From NCBI RefSeq assembly GCF_900107105.1, contig NZ_FNOT01000001.1:372001-436000 (forward strand): DNA of 64,000 bases. The letters run 5' to 3'. The translations under genes and the position numbers were made by a program. The stretch is from Geodermatophilus africanus (GTDB lineage Bacteria; Actinomycetota; Actinomycetes; Mycobacteriales; Geodermatophilaceae). The notes beneath the pieces are model-generated. The model was not told the DNA's origin. It worked only from the letters and a program-made list of their open reading frames with translations, and did no database searches. Positions 49,013 through 57,891 of the stretch are shown piece after piece. The number at the start of each line of letters is the position of its first letter. The first letter of the stretch is position 1.

Positions 49013-50560
49013 TCAGACGGGGTGGGGCGGGTCGTCCAGGGCGTCCAGCGCGGTGAGGACGTCGGTCAGCGCGTCGGTGGAGCGCTCGACCAGCGGCCGC
49101 AGCTCGCCATAGACCGCGGCGTCGGCGGGGTCGGGCTCCACCGGGTCGTGCACCGTGACCAGCGCGGTCGCGGCGTCCAGGTCCGGCAGCGCGCCGAGGG
49201 CGTGCAACCCGAGCAGGCAGGCGCCCAGGCCGGTGCCCTCCGGGGAGTCGGCGACCCGCACCGGCAGGTCCAGGGCGGCGGCGAGCGTGCGCACCCACAG
49301 CGGCGAGGCCACCGCACCCCCTGTGGCGCGCACCTCGCGCACCGGGACGCCGGTGGCGGCGAACGCGTCGCGCACCAGGGCCAGCTGCTGGCAGACGCCC
49401 TCGACCGCCGCGCGCACCAGGTGCGGACGGCGGTGCTCGCGGCGCAGCCCCAGGTAGGCCCCGCGCAGCCCCGAGCGCCACCACGGGGCGCGCTCGCCGA
49501 GCAGGTAGGGCAGGCACAGCAGCCCGGCGCTCCCGGCGGGGACCCCGGCCGCCTCGTCGAGCAGCCGGGCGTCGAGCGCGTCGGCCTCCTCGCCCTGCGG
49601 CTCGGGGGAGCCGGGCTCGACGGCCAGCGCGTGCGAGGCCCAGCGCACCACCGAGCCGCCGTTGTTGACCGCTCCCCCGACCACCCAGTGCTCGTCGGTC
49701 AGCGCGTAGCAGAACAACCGGCGCCCTGGGTCGACCGTGGGCGCCGGGACGACGACCCGCATCGCCCCGCTGGTGCCCAGGGAGACCGCGGCGACCTCCG
49801 GGCGCACCGCCCCGACGCCGAGGTTGGCCAGCACCCCGTCGGAGGCGCCGACGACGACCGGTGTGTCCGCCGGGAGCCCGGTGGCGGCCGCGACGTCGGC
49901 GCGCAGCCCCGGCAGCACCGCGGTCGTCGGCCGGACCTCGCCGAGCTGGTCGGCCCGTACGCCGGCGATGCCCAGCGCCTCGTCGTCCCACCGGCCCGCG
50001 CGGAGGTCGTACAGGCCGGTGGCCGAGGCGCACGAGCGGTCGACCACCTGCGGGCCGCCGCACAGCGCCGCGACCACCAGCTCCTTGACCCCGCCCCAGC
50101 GCGGTGTCCCGGCCACCCGGTCGGCGTCCTGCGCCCGTTCCCAGGAGAGCTTCACCAGCGGCGACATCGCGTGCACCGGGGTACCGGTCCGGCCGTGCAG
50201 GGCGGGCGCGCGCCCGTCGGCGTGCAGGGCCTGCGCCCACTCGGCGGCCCGGGCGTCGGCCCAGGTGACCAGGGGCCCCAGCGGCGCGCCGTCGCCGTCC
50301 ATCGGCACCAGGCCGTGCATGGCCGCGCAGAGCGCGACCCCGACGACCCGGTCGCCGCGCTCGCGGGCCCGCTCGGCGACCGCGGCCAGCGCCTCGACGG
50401 CCGCCTGCCGCAGCCGGCCGGCGTCGAGCTCGGCGCGGCCGGGACCGGGCACCAGCAGCGGGTAGCCGACGCTGACTACGTCCCGGACCCGGGCGTCGAC
50501 GCCCGCGGTCACCGCCTTCGTCGCCGTCGTCCCGGAGTCGAGCCCGACGACGACGTCCAC
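49013..50560 (-). CDS. gntK: Gluconokinase, FGGY family
   Basis: The 515-residue FGGY sugar kinase would phosphorylate gluconate to 6-phosphogluconate. It has the ATP-binding VVVGLDSGTTATKAV at the start, GVALCAAMHGLVPMD near 97, LVTWADARAAEW, SLGTSGAMRV near 262 and RATGGAVASPLWVRTLAAAL near 413, marks of the GntK/xylulokinase branch. GTG 50560 is preferred over 50566 because GGGAGG would touch the latter. No gnd or gntR gene is adjacent. Confidence 0.88.
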   Translation of the reverse strand: MDVVVGLDSGTTATKAVTAGVDARVRDVVSVGYPLLVPGPGRAELDAGRLRQAAVEALAAVAERARERGDRVVGVALCAAMHGLVPMDGDGAPLGPLVTWADARAAEWAQALHADGRAPALHGRTGTPVHAMSPLVKLSWERAQDADRVAGTPRWGGVKELVVAALCGGPQVVDRSCASATGLYDLRAGRWDDEALGIAGVRADQLGEVRPTTAVLPGLRADVAAATGLPADTPVVVGASDGVLANLGVGAVRPEVAAVSLGTSGAMRVVVPAPTVDPGRRLFCYALTDEHWVVGGAVNNGGSVVRWASHALAVEPGSPEPQGEEADALDARLLDEAAGVPAGSAGLLCLPYLLGERAPWWRSGLRGAYLGLRREHRRPHLVRAAVEGVCQQLALVRDAFAATGVPVREVRATGGAVASPLWVRTLAAALDLPVRVADSPEGTGLGACLLGLHALGALPDLDAATALVTVHDPVEPDPADAAVYGELRPLVERSTDALTDVLTALDALDDPPHPV

Positions 50561-50605
50561 GCCCACCTCCCGCTCGGTCCTGCGGTCGGCGCCGACGCTA
50601 GTGGC

Positions 50606-51235
50606 TCAGCCGGGCACCGGCGCGCGGGCCGGTTGCTCCCCTGCGACCAGCGTCTGCAGCGCCTCGTCCAGCCGCGCGGTCAGCCGGCGGACCTCGGCGT
50701 GGGCCCGCGCCAGCTCCTCCTCCGCCGCCGCCCGGGCGTCCTCGGCCTCCGCGCGCATGCGCTCGCAGTCGGCGACCGCGCCGTCCCTGACCTCCCGGGC
50801 CCGCCGCAGCAGCGCGTCGGCCTCGGCCCGCGCCACCGCGCGCAGCCGGTCGGCGTCGGCGGCGCCGGCCTCGGTCAGCCGCGCGGCCTCGTCGGCGGCC
50901 AGCCGCAGGATCTCCCCGACCCGCTCGGAGGTGCGCACCTGCTCGCGCCCGGCCGGGGAGCAGGCGAGCAGCCGGCGGGAGATCTCCAGCTCCGCCGAAC
51001 AGCTGCCGTAGCGGGTCAGCAGGTCGTCGTTGGCCCGCCGCAGGGCGAGCAGCTCGGTCTCGGCCCAGGCGACGTAGTCGTCGACCTGCAGCCGGTCGTA
51101 GCCGCGCAGCGCCGCCCGGAACGCCGGCCGGGGTCCGAGGAGGGCGTCGGGCTCGCCGGCGGCTGCCCGGTCGGGGGACGGCGGCCGGCCCGACCCTGGC
51201 CCGCCACCGGCCCGGACCTCGTTGCGTCGCACCAC
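50606..51235 (-). CDS. DivIVA-like coiled-coil protein
   Basis: The 209-residue protein has a disordered start, then a DivIVA-like N-module FRAALRGYDRLQVDDYVAWAE near residues 39-59 and a long Ala/Glu/Arg coiled coil to about 190. The GYDRLQVDDYV stretch matches the GYDxxQVDxYL core of actinobacterial DivIVA/Wag31 relatives, which mark curved membrane or bind partners. Its role is unknown; it is not Wag31 itself, which is longer and near ftsZ. Start GTG 51235 or 51232 cannot be told apart. Confidence 0.72.
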   Translation of the reverse strand: MVRRNEVRAGGGPGSGRPPSPDRAAAGEPDALLGPRPAFRAALRGYDRLQVDDYVAWAETELLALRRANDDLLTRYGSCSAELEISRRLLACSPAGREQVRTSERVGEILRLAADEAARLTEAGAADADRLRAVARAEADALLRRAREVRDGAVADCERMRAEAEDARAAAEEELARAHAEVRRLTARLDEALQTLVAGEQPARAPVPG

Positions 51236-51412
51236 CCGCGCCTCCCCTGCTCCGCGTCCTCCAGGGCCGGGACGCTGCCAGACCCCGGCGGCCGGGTGGG
51301 CGGGCGCCGTCCCGGCGCGGCGGGGGCTCCGGTGGTGTCCGCCGCCTGCGTGCGGGCCCGGCCACGGGGCGTGAGAGCGGACCGGCCAGCGGGCGAGTGA
51401 CGGGGGCCTTCC

Positions 51413-52744
51413 TCAGTGGTAGGCCGAGCGCCCGCGCAGCCGGGCGCCGACGGCGGCGACCAGCGGCGCCAGCACCACGCCGTCCCGGGCCATCCGGGCG
51501 CGCAGCTGCCGCCGGTGCCGCAGCACGCCGGCGAACCCGATCGCCCAGAACAGGTACTGGGTGGCGAACGCGGCGCGGAAGGCGTCGAGCGAGTAGCCGG
51601 TCGAGCCGCCGGGGGTGAGCAGGTCGAGCACCGCGCCCACGGCCAGGACGGTGAGCAGCGAGGCGAGGAAGCCGCCGACGTTGACCACGCCGCTGGCGCT
51701 GCCCTGCCGCTCGGCCGGGTTCCAGGTGCGGGCGAAGTCGAAGCCGATCATCGAGCCGGGGCCGTTGGTGCCCAGGACGACGACCAGCAGCACGAGCAGC
51801 GGCAGCGGTGCCCGCCCCGGCCACAGCAGGACGACGGTCCACGTCACGACCGTCGCCACGAGGATGGCGAACACCAGCGTGGAGCGACGCAGCGGCCAGC
51901 GCCCGCACAGCCGGCCCAGCAGCGGTCCGACGCCGATGCCGACCAGCACCAGCAGGGTGAGCAGCCCGGCCGCCGTCGCCGGACTCAGGCCCTGGCCGAG
52001 CACCAGGAAGGGGTAGCCCCACAGCAGCGCGAAGACGGTCCCGGAGAACTGGGTGACCAGGTGGGTGTAGAGGCCGATGCGGGTGCCCGGCTCCCGCCAG
52101 GTCAGCGCCAGGCTGCGGCGCACCTCCGCCAGCCCTGCCGGCGGCGCCAGCTCGGTGCCCGGGGGCGCGTCGCGCAGCGCGACCAGCACCAGGACGGCGA
52201 CCAGCACGCCGACCGCGGCGGCGCCGAGGAAGGTCGCCTGCCACGACGTCGAGTGCATCAGCGCCACGAGCGGGTAGGCCGCGACGATCTGCCCGAACTG
52301 GCCGAGGATGCCGGTGAGCTGGGTGACCAGCGGGACGGTCCGGCCGGGGAACCAGAACCCGACCACCCGCAGCACGCTGACGAAGGTCATGGCGTCACCG
52401 GCGCCGACGAGCACCCGCGCCGCGATCGCCGTCGGCACGTCGCCGGCCAGCGCCAGGGTCGCCTGCCCCGCGGCCATGGTCAGCGCGCCGGCCAGGATCA
52501 GCCGCCGCGAGCCGAAGCGGTCCAGGGCCACCCCCACCGGCACCTGCATCGCGGCGTAGACGACCAGCTGCAGCACGAGGAACAGCGAGACCGCCGAGGC
52601 GCCAGCCGAGAAGCGCTCCTGCGCCTCCACCCCGGCCACGCCGAGGGAGGCACGGTGGAAGACGGCGACGGTGTACGCGGCGAGCGCGACGAGCCACACC
52701 GCGTAGGCACGGACCGTGGGGCGGGAGGCGGTCGTGGTCGTCAC
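51413..52744 (-). CDS. MFS transporter
   Basis: This 443-residue permease has about twelve membrane segments. The motif A-like GVALDRFGSRRLILAGAL near 66-83 and PGRTVPLVTQLTGILGQFGQIVA near 125-147 place it in the nitrate/sugar-phosphate-like branch of the MFS. The substrate is unknown. GTG 52744 is preferred; the frame continues upstream as unconserved low-complexity sequence. A GGAAGGCC stop-anchored block follows its stop (51399-51415). Confidence 0.84.
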   Translation of the reverse strand: MTTTTASRPTVRAYAVWLVALAAYTVAVFHRASLGVAGVEAQERFSAGASAVSLFLVLQLVVYAAMQVPVGVALDRFGSRRLILAGALTMAAGQATLALAGDVPTAIAARVLVGAGDAMTFVSVLRVVGFWFPGRTVPLVTQLTGILGQFGQIVAAYPLVALMHSTSWQATFLGAAAVGVLVAVLVLVALRDAPPGTELAPPAGLAEVRRSLALTWREPGTRIGLYTHLVTQFSGTVFALLWGYPFLVLGQGLSPATAAGLLTLLVLVGIGVGPLLGRLCGRWPLRRSTLVFAILVATVVTWTVVLLWPGRAPLPLLVLLVVVLGTNGPGSMIGFDFARTWNPAERQGSASGVVNVGGFLASLLTVLAVGAVLDLLTPGGSTGYSLDAFRAAFATQYLFWAIGFAGVLRHRRQLRARMARDGVVLAPLVAAVGARLRGRSAYH

Positions 52745-52787
52745 CCCAAGGACGACGCCACGACCGTCGTCGTTGCTTCCCGGACCC

Positions 52788-52807
52788 CCGGTGAGATCGG
52801 TCACCGG
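52788..52807. promoter_or_regulatory. Inverted repeat in the MFS/cupin divergent region
   Basis: CCGGTGA (52788-52794) and TCACCGG (52801-52807) are exact inverse complements around GATCGG. It lies 44 bases before the MFS start, so it could be a repressor site for that gene. No adjacent regulator gene identifies the protein. Confidence 0.4.
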
Positions 52808-52988
52808 ACCGGTGTGCCCCCGAACACGCCGCAGACCCGGCAGGGGGAGTCTCGGGGCCTCGGCCGCGCGGTGCCGGTCGGGGGACACAGGAATGACCGG
52901 CGGGGACCGGGGGCAGGAGGGACGTCGTCCGCCGGGCCCCACCGGGTGCCGGCCGCACACCGTGCCCGACCGAGGAGAGGAGCCCCCG

Positions 52989-53390
52989 ATGGCGTCCGTC
53001 ATCCACTACACCATCGCGACCGAGGCGGAGAAGTACGCCGACTTCCGCCGCGTGCTGTGGACCGGCAAGAACACCCAGCTGGTGATCATGACCATCCCGC
53101 CGGGTGGCGAGATCGGCGAGGAGGTCCACGAGGACATCGACCAGATCCTCACCTTCGTCAGCGGCACCGGCGAGGCGCGGATCTCCGGGTCCACGAAGAA
53201 GGTGGCGCAGGGCGACCTGGTCGTCGTCCCGGCCGGCACCAAGCACAACTTCGTCAACACCGGTCCCAACCCGCTGGTCCTCTACACCGTCTACGGCCCG
53301 CCGGAGCACGCCGACGGCGCGGTGCACAAGACCAAGGAGGAGGCCGATGCGGCCGAGGAGGCCGGCGAGGACGAGCCACCGACCGAGTGA
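52989..53390 (+). CDS. Cupin-domain protein
   Basis: The 133-residue protein is a single cupin: PPGGEIGEEVHEDIDQILTF near 36-55 with histidine and glutamates for metal, and QGDLVVVPAGTKHNFVN near 77-93. It belongs to small sugar-isomerase-like or signalling cupins of unknown role. An acidic tail (EEADAAEEAGEDE) follows. ATG 52989 has GAGGAGAGGAG upstream. Confidence 0.88.
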   Translation: MASVIHYTIATEAEKYADFRRVLWTGKNTQLVIMTIPPGGEIGEEVHEDIDQILTFVSGTGEARISGSTKKVAQGDLVVVPAGTKHNFVNTGPNPLVLYTVYGPPEHADGAVHKTKEEADAAEEAGEDEPPTE

Positions 53391-53517
53391 GCCGCCGGGG
53401 CGGGGGGCGCGGCCGATCCCCCGCCCTGCCGGCAGGGGTCGTACGACCCCTGTCCAGGTGCGGCACCGACCGGCGGGCTGGTGCAGTGGTCCCGGGTCCG
53501 ACCGGGAGGGGTGTGCC

Positions 53518-54087
53518 ATGGCGACGAGTGCCGTCGCACCGCGCCGGCTGCTGTGCGTGGCCCCCCTCGCCCCCGCCGGCGGCGTCGACACCCTGCTGAC
53601 CGCGTTCGGCATGCTCGCCGACGACCACCCGGAGCTGTCCGCGGAGGTCGTCGGCACCGGGCCGCTGGCGCGCGTGCTCCGGTCCCACGCCGACTACCTC
53701 GGCCTGGCCGAACGGGTCGGCTTCCGCGGCCGGCTGGCTCCCCCGGCGGTCCGGTCCGCGGTGCGCGACTGCGCCGTCCTGGTGCTTCCCCACCGCCACG
53801 GCACCGCCGCCGTGCCGGCCGCCGGGACCGCCGTCCTCGAGGCGCTGGAGGCCGCCTGTCCGGTGGTGGCGACCCCGCTCGCGCCCTACCTCGACCTCCT
53901 CGACGCCGGCACGGTCGTGCCACCGGACGACCCGACGGCGATGGCGCAGGCGCTCGTGTCGGTGCTGACCGGCACCCGGGCCCGGGCGGCCGGCGCCGGT
54001 CCGGGAGCCGCCGGACCGGGAGGCGCATCGCGTCCGGAGGCCGACGGGCACCTGCTGCGCCGGGCCTGGCTGCGGGTCCTCGGGTGA
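53518..54087 (+). CDS. Half-size glycosyltransferase-like protein
   Basis: The 189-residue protein resembles only the nucleotide-sugar-binding half of GT-B group 1 transferases: GGVDTLLTAFGMLADDHPEL near 20-39, VGTGPLARVLRSHADYLGLAERV, VLVLPHR near 87 and ALEAACPVVATPLAP near 105-119. The acceptor-binding half is missing; a normal enzyme has 350-400 residues. GGGAGGGG before ATG 53518 shows that this short form is translated as such. It may be inactive or act in a complex. Confidence 0.72.
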   Translation: MATSAVAPRRLLCVAPLAPAGGVDTLLTAFGMLADDHPELSAEVVGTGPLARVLRSHADYLGLAERVGFRGRLAPPAVRSAVRDCAVLVLPHRHGTAAVPAAGTAVLEALEAACPVVATPLAPYLDLLDAGTVVPPDDPTAMAQALVSVLTGTRARAAGAGPGAAGPGGASRPEADGHLLRRAWLRVLG

Positions 54088-54215
54088 CACCGGCGGGACC
54101 GTCCGCCCTCCGCTCGTCCGGGTCATCCCACCCGCTCGTGCCTTGCGCACCGCCGCCCCGGGGTGGCACAACACCCCAGCAGGCCGGTGTCGCGCCTGCG
54201 CCGAGCGGGGGTGCG

Positions 54216-55619
54216 ATGGACAGCGAGCCCGCGACGGTCGCCGTGCCCGCGGTGAACCCGGGCTGGGTCGTGCTGGGGGACGGCGCGACCGGCGCCCACC
54301 CGCGGCCGGCCTCCCCCTCGGTGGGGCGGGTCGTGCTGCGCTTCGTGCTGGCCAACCTGATCGCCGTCCTCCTGCTGCTGGCCGGCGGCCTCTGGGCCGG
54401 CGTGGAGGCCGCCGAGGACGAGGCCCTGGCCGACGCCCGCCGCACCACCGAGCTGCTGGCCGACGTCCTCGTGCAACCCCTCGTCGACGAGCAGCTGCTG
54501 GCCGGCGACCCCGCTACGGTCGCCGCCGTGGACGCGTCGCTTCGGGCGCGGCTGGCGGAGACCCCCGTCCTCCGGGTCAAGATCTGGACGGCCGAGGGCC
54601 GCGTCGTCTACTCCGACGAGGCGCGCCTGATCGGGCTGAGCTACCCCCTCGACGCCGGCGGCCGGCAGACCCTGCGCGACGGCGTCACGCGCGCCGCGGT
54701 CAGCGACCTGACCCGCCCGGAGAACCGGTTCGAGCGCCCGGAGGGCCGGCTGCTCGAGGTCTACGGATTGGTCGGGGGCCCGGACGGCCGGCCGCTGCTC
54801 CTGGAGACCTACTCGACGTACGAGGCGGCCACCGAGCGGCGCTTCGAGATCTGGGCCCGGTTCGCGCCGATCTCGATGGTCGTGCTGCTCACCCTGGTCG
54901 CCGTCCAGCTGCCGCTGGCCCGGCGGATGGTGACCCAGCTGCGCGCCACCCAGCAGGAGCGCGAGCTGCTGCAGGCCCGGGCGCTGGAGGTCTCCACCGA
55001 GGAGCGCCGGCTGATCGCCGGCAGCCTGCACGACGGGATCGTGCAGGACGTCTCGGCCTCGGCGCTGCTGGTCGCCCGGGCCGCCGACGACCTGCGGACC
55101 GGGCCCGACCGCGGCCAGCACCGGCAGGTCGCCGAGGTGCTCGGCCAGGCCGCCGGGGCGCTGCGGGAGGCAGTGCGCTCGCTGCGCTCCCTGCTGGTCG
55201 AGATCCACCCCCCGACCCTCGACCGCGCCGGGCTGCCCGGCGCCCTGGCCGACCTCACCGCGCGGCTGCGGCCCCGCGGCATCGACGTCCGGCTGATCGT
55301 CGCCGAGGACCTGGAGGTGGACCCGGTGACCGCCACGCTGCTGCTCAGCACCGTGCAGGAGGCGCTGCGCAACGTGGTCAAGCACTCCGGCTCGCGCAGC
55401 GTGGCCGTCACCGTCGAGCAGCGGCCGGGGCGGCTGGTCCTCGAGGTCGCCGACGACGGCGTGGGCTTCGACGTCGGCGCCTCGGTCGGCCGGGCGCACG
55501 CGGGCCACCTCGGCCTCCGCCTGCTGGCCGACCGGGCCGCGGCCGCGGGCGCCACGCTCGCCGTGCGCACCGCGCCCCGCGCCGGGTCGACCCTGCGACT
55601 GGAGGTCCCCCACCCGTGA
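54216..55619 (+). CDS. Sensor histidine kinase (NarL-type, HisKA_3)
   Basis: This 467-residue kinase has membrane helices near 41-63 and 217-236 with an extracellular sensing region between. The dimerisation/phosphoacceptor part EERRLIAGSLHDGIVQDVSA places the histidine at 272, and the ATPase has the N-box QEALRNVVKHSG (381-392) and DDGVGF (413-418). It overlaps the response regulator by four bases (GTGA). The signal is unknown. An inverted GGGGTG/CACCCC pair lies at 54160-54177 before it. Confidence 0.9.
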   Translation: MDSEPATVAVPAVNPGWVVLGDGATGAHPRPASPSVGRVVLRFVLANLIAVLLLLAGGLWAGVEAAEDEALADARRTTELLADVLVQPLVDEQLLAGDPATVAAVDASLRARLAETPVLRVKIWTAEGRVVYSDEARLIGLSYPLDAGGRQTLRDGVTRAAVSDLTRPENRFERPEGRLLEVYGLVGGPDGRPLLLETYSTYEAATERRFEIWARFAPISMVVLLTLVAVQLPLARRMVTQLRATQQERELLQARALEVSTEERRLIAGSLHDGIVQDVSASALLVARAADDLRTGPDRGQHRQVAEVLGQAAGALREAVRSLRSLLVEIHPPTLDRAGLPGALADLTARLRPRGIDVRLIVAEDLEVDPVTATLLLSTVQEALRNVVKHSGSRSVAVTVEQRPGRLVLEVADDGVGFDVGASVGRAHAGHLGLRLLADRAAAAGATLAVRTAPRAGSTLRLEVPHP

Positions 55620-56284
55620 TCGACGTTCTCGTGGTCGACGACCACGCGCTCATGCGTACGGGGCTGTCCGGGCTCATCGCCGCCGCCGGCGACATGCGCG
55701 TGGTGGGGACGGCGGCCGACGGTGCCGAGGCGGTCGCCGAGGTGGCCCGGCTGGCGCCGCACGTCGTGCTGATGGACCTGTCCATGCCGGTGCTGGACGG
55801 CGTCTCGGCCACCCGCCGCATCGTCGAGGAGCACCCGGACGTCGAGGTGCTCGTGCTGACCTCCTTCTCCGACCGGCAGCGGGTGATGGAGGCCCTGGAC
55901 GCCGGCGCCGGCGGCTACGTGCTCAAGGACACCGAGCCGGCCGACCTGCTCGCCGCCATCCGCTCCACCGCCCGCGGCCACTCCCCGCTCGACCCCCGGG
56001 TGGCCCGCACCGTGCTGCACGCGCGGCGGGGCCCGGCCCGGGCGGCAGAGCTCACCGACCGCGAGCAGGAGGTGCTCGGGCTGGTCGGCCGCGGGCTGGC
56101 CAACAAGCAGATCGCCCGCCGCCTCGGCATCCGCGAGAGCACCGTCAAGGCGCACCTGACCAGCGTCTTCCAGCGGATCGGCGTCCGGGACCGCACCTCC
56201 GCAGCGCTCTGGGCCCGCACCCACCTGCCCGAGAAGCCCGGCGCGCCGGCCCGGCCCCCTGCAGGGACCCGCCGCGAGCCCTGA
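55616..56284 (+). CDS. NarL/LuxR-family response regulator
   Basis: The 222-residue regulator has a receiver domain with phosphoacceptor Asp54 (VLMDLSMPVLDG) and acidic Asp9/Asp10, and a LuxR-type helix-turn-helix near 157-215 (LTDREQEVLGLVGRGLANKQ, then RRLGIRESTVKAHL). It works with the preceding kinase. Its last codons (RPPAGTRREP) and stop lie inside a dispersed CCCCTGCAGGGACCC element, so the C-terminal tail may be of recent origin. Confidence 0.92.
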   Translation: MIDVLVVDDHALMRTGLSGLIAAAGDMRVVGTAADGAEAVAEVARLAPHVVLMDLSMPVLDGVSATRRIVEEHPDVEVLVLTSFSDRQRVMEALDAGAGGYVLKDTEPADLLAAIRSTARGHSPLDPRVARTVLHARRGPARAAELTDREQEVLGLVGRGLANKQIARRLGIRESTVKAHLTSVFQRIGVRDRTSAALWARTHLPEKPGAPARPPAGTRREP

Positions 56285-56491
56285 TGGCCTCCGGGCAGGT
56301 AGAAGGACCCCGTCCTCCTCACCGTGGAAGGACCCCGTCCTCCCCACCCTTCGCGAGCTCAGGGTGGGACCCGGGACGGGGCCTCGCGCGAGCCTGCGAG
56401 TGGCGGGGGGCAAGGGGGTCCTCCAAGGGGAGGACGGGGTCCTTCCCCTGGCGGGGACAGGGGTCCTCAGAGGGGGGTGGGGAGTCCTCCT
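56255..56491. repeat. Stop-anchored dispersed GC-rich element, expanded copy 3
   Basis: This stretch carries several copies of GGACCCCGTCCTCC and its complement GGAGGACGGGGTCC, plus CCCCCTGCAGGGACCC (56255-56270) and GAGCCTGCGAGTGGCGGGGG. It lies between the convergent response-regulator and GAF-regulator stops. The multiple complementary units can form strong hairpins on both strands. It is the longest member seen. Confidence 0.75.
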
Positions 56492-57760
56492 TCACCCGCA
56501 ACGGAGCCGCTGCACCAGCGGCGCGGTGGACGCCGGCAGCAGCCGGGCGGCCGGCGCCGGCAGCAGCACCTCGACGGCGACGTCCTCGTCGACCCGGTAG
56601 GGCTGCGTCAGCAGCACCGAGCCGAGGGTGCGGCGCAGCCGGGAGACCTCGGCGCGCACGGTGACCGTCCGCGTGGGGTCGCCGAAGAGGTCCGCGGCCA
56701 GGGCGGCCGCCGAGCGCCCCGCCGGGTGCCGGGCGAGGGCGAGCAGGATCTCGGCGTGCCGCAGGCTCAGCCCGGCGCGCCAGCTGCCGCTGGCCCCGGT
56801 CACCTGCACCTGCGGGCGGGGCCCGGCGAGGTCGAGCACCAGGCCCGCCGGCCGGTCGCCGTCCGCCGGGTCGCACGGGCGCAGCAGCCAGCCGCCGGGC
56901 AGCGGCTCGACGGTGCACCGGCCCAGCGCCGGGACCCACACCGCGCCGGAGTGCACCTCCTCGGGCAGCGCCACCCGGTCCGGCGCGGCCAGGCCGGTCG
57001 CGGCCGCCGTGCAGCCGTCGACGCCCACCACCAGCGCCGGGCCGGTCAGCCGGGCGAGGATCGGCGCGGCCAGGCTCCGCAGCCGCTCGACGTGCCCGGT
57101 GTGGGCCCGCTGGAGCGCCTGCCCGGCGAGCGCGGCGACGGCGTCGACGAGGGCGATCGTGCTCGGGTGCACCGTCGACGCCGGACCGGAGAGGTCGACC
57201 ACCCCGAGCACCCGGCCGGTGACCGGGTCGCGCAGCGGGGCGGCCGCACAGGTCCAGGGCTGGTGGCCCTCCGCATAGTGCTCGGCGGCGTGCACCTGCA
57301 GCGACGCGCGGACCACCACGCTGGTGCCGATGGCGTTGGTGCCGACGACGTCCTCGTCCCAGCACGAGCCCTCGACGAAGCCCAGCCGGTCGGCCCGCCG
57401 GCGCACCTCGGCGCCGCCCTCCCGCCAGAGCACCCGGCAGGCGGCGTCCCCCACGACCAACACCTGCCCGGCGTCGCGGGCCACCGGCAGCAACCGCTCG
57501 CGCAGCACCGGCAGCAGCGGGGCCAGCCCGCTCTCCGCGCGGCGGCGCTCGAGCTCGGCGCCGTCCAACGGCGCGACGTCCGGGGTGCACGAGGGGTCCA
57601 GGCCGCTGCCGCGCAGCCGGCGCCACGACGCGCCGATGACCGGCCGGGGCGCCGCGGGCGGGGTGCCCCCGGCCAGGGCCGCGGCGCGCACCTGCGCGAG
57701 CAGCCGGGTATGCGCGCGGGGATCGGCTCCCGGCGGGAGGGCGCTCTGGACAGCGGTCAT
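56492..57760 (-). CDS. GAF-domain regulator with C-terminal winged helix
   Basis: This 422-residue protein resembles the N-terminal part of AcoR/sigma-54-type activators: ASWRRLRGSGLDPS near 43-56, a GAF region about 80-205 with GSCWDEDVVGTNAIGTSVVV and PWTCAAAPLRDPVTG. It has no AAA+ domain. Instead it ends with a winged helix (LSLRHAEILLALARHPAGRS, then RTVTVRAEVSRLRRTLGSVL). It is divergent from the flavin monooxygenase gene and probably controls it; the ligand is unknown. The 131-base spacer has GTGCAACCCCCTGCAAC near 57802-57818. Confidence 0.87.
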   Translation of the reverse strand: MTAVQSALPPGADPRAHTRLLAQVRAAALAGGTPPAAPRPVIGASWRRLRGSGLDPSCTPDVAPLDGAELERRRAESGLAPLLPVLRERLLPVARDAGQVLVVGDAACRVLWREGGAEVRRRADRLGFVEGSCWDEDVVGTNAIGTSVVVRASLQVHAAEHYAEGHQPWTCAAAPLRDPVTGRVLGVVDLSGPASTVHPSTIALVDAVAALAGQALQRAHTGHVERLRSLAAPILARLTGPALVVGVDGCTAAATGLAAPDRVALPEEVHSGAVWVPALGRCTVEPLPGGWLLRPCDPADGDRPAGLVLDLAGPRPQVQVTGASGSWRAGLSLRHAEILLALARHPAGRSAAALAADLFGDPTRTVTVRAEVSRLRRTLGSVLLTQPYRVDEDVAVEVLLPAPAARLLPASTAPLVQRLRCG

Positions 57761-57891
57761 GGGCAGCTCCTCGACTGTGACCTGCGCCACGACCATATGC
57801 CGTGCAACCCCCTGCAACGCCTCCCGCCCGTGCGTCCGGGCCGGTCTGCTGGACGCCGACCCCGCCCGCGACGACGCAGGAGGCGCACTCT

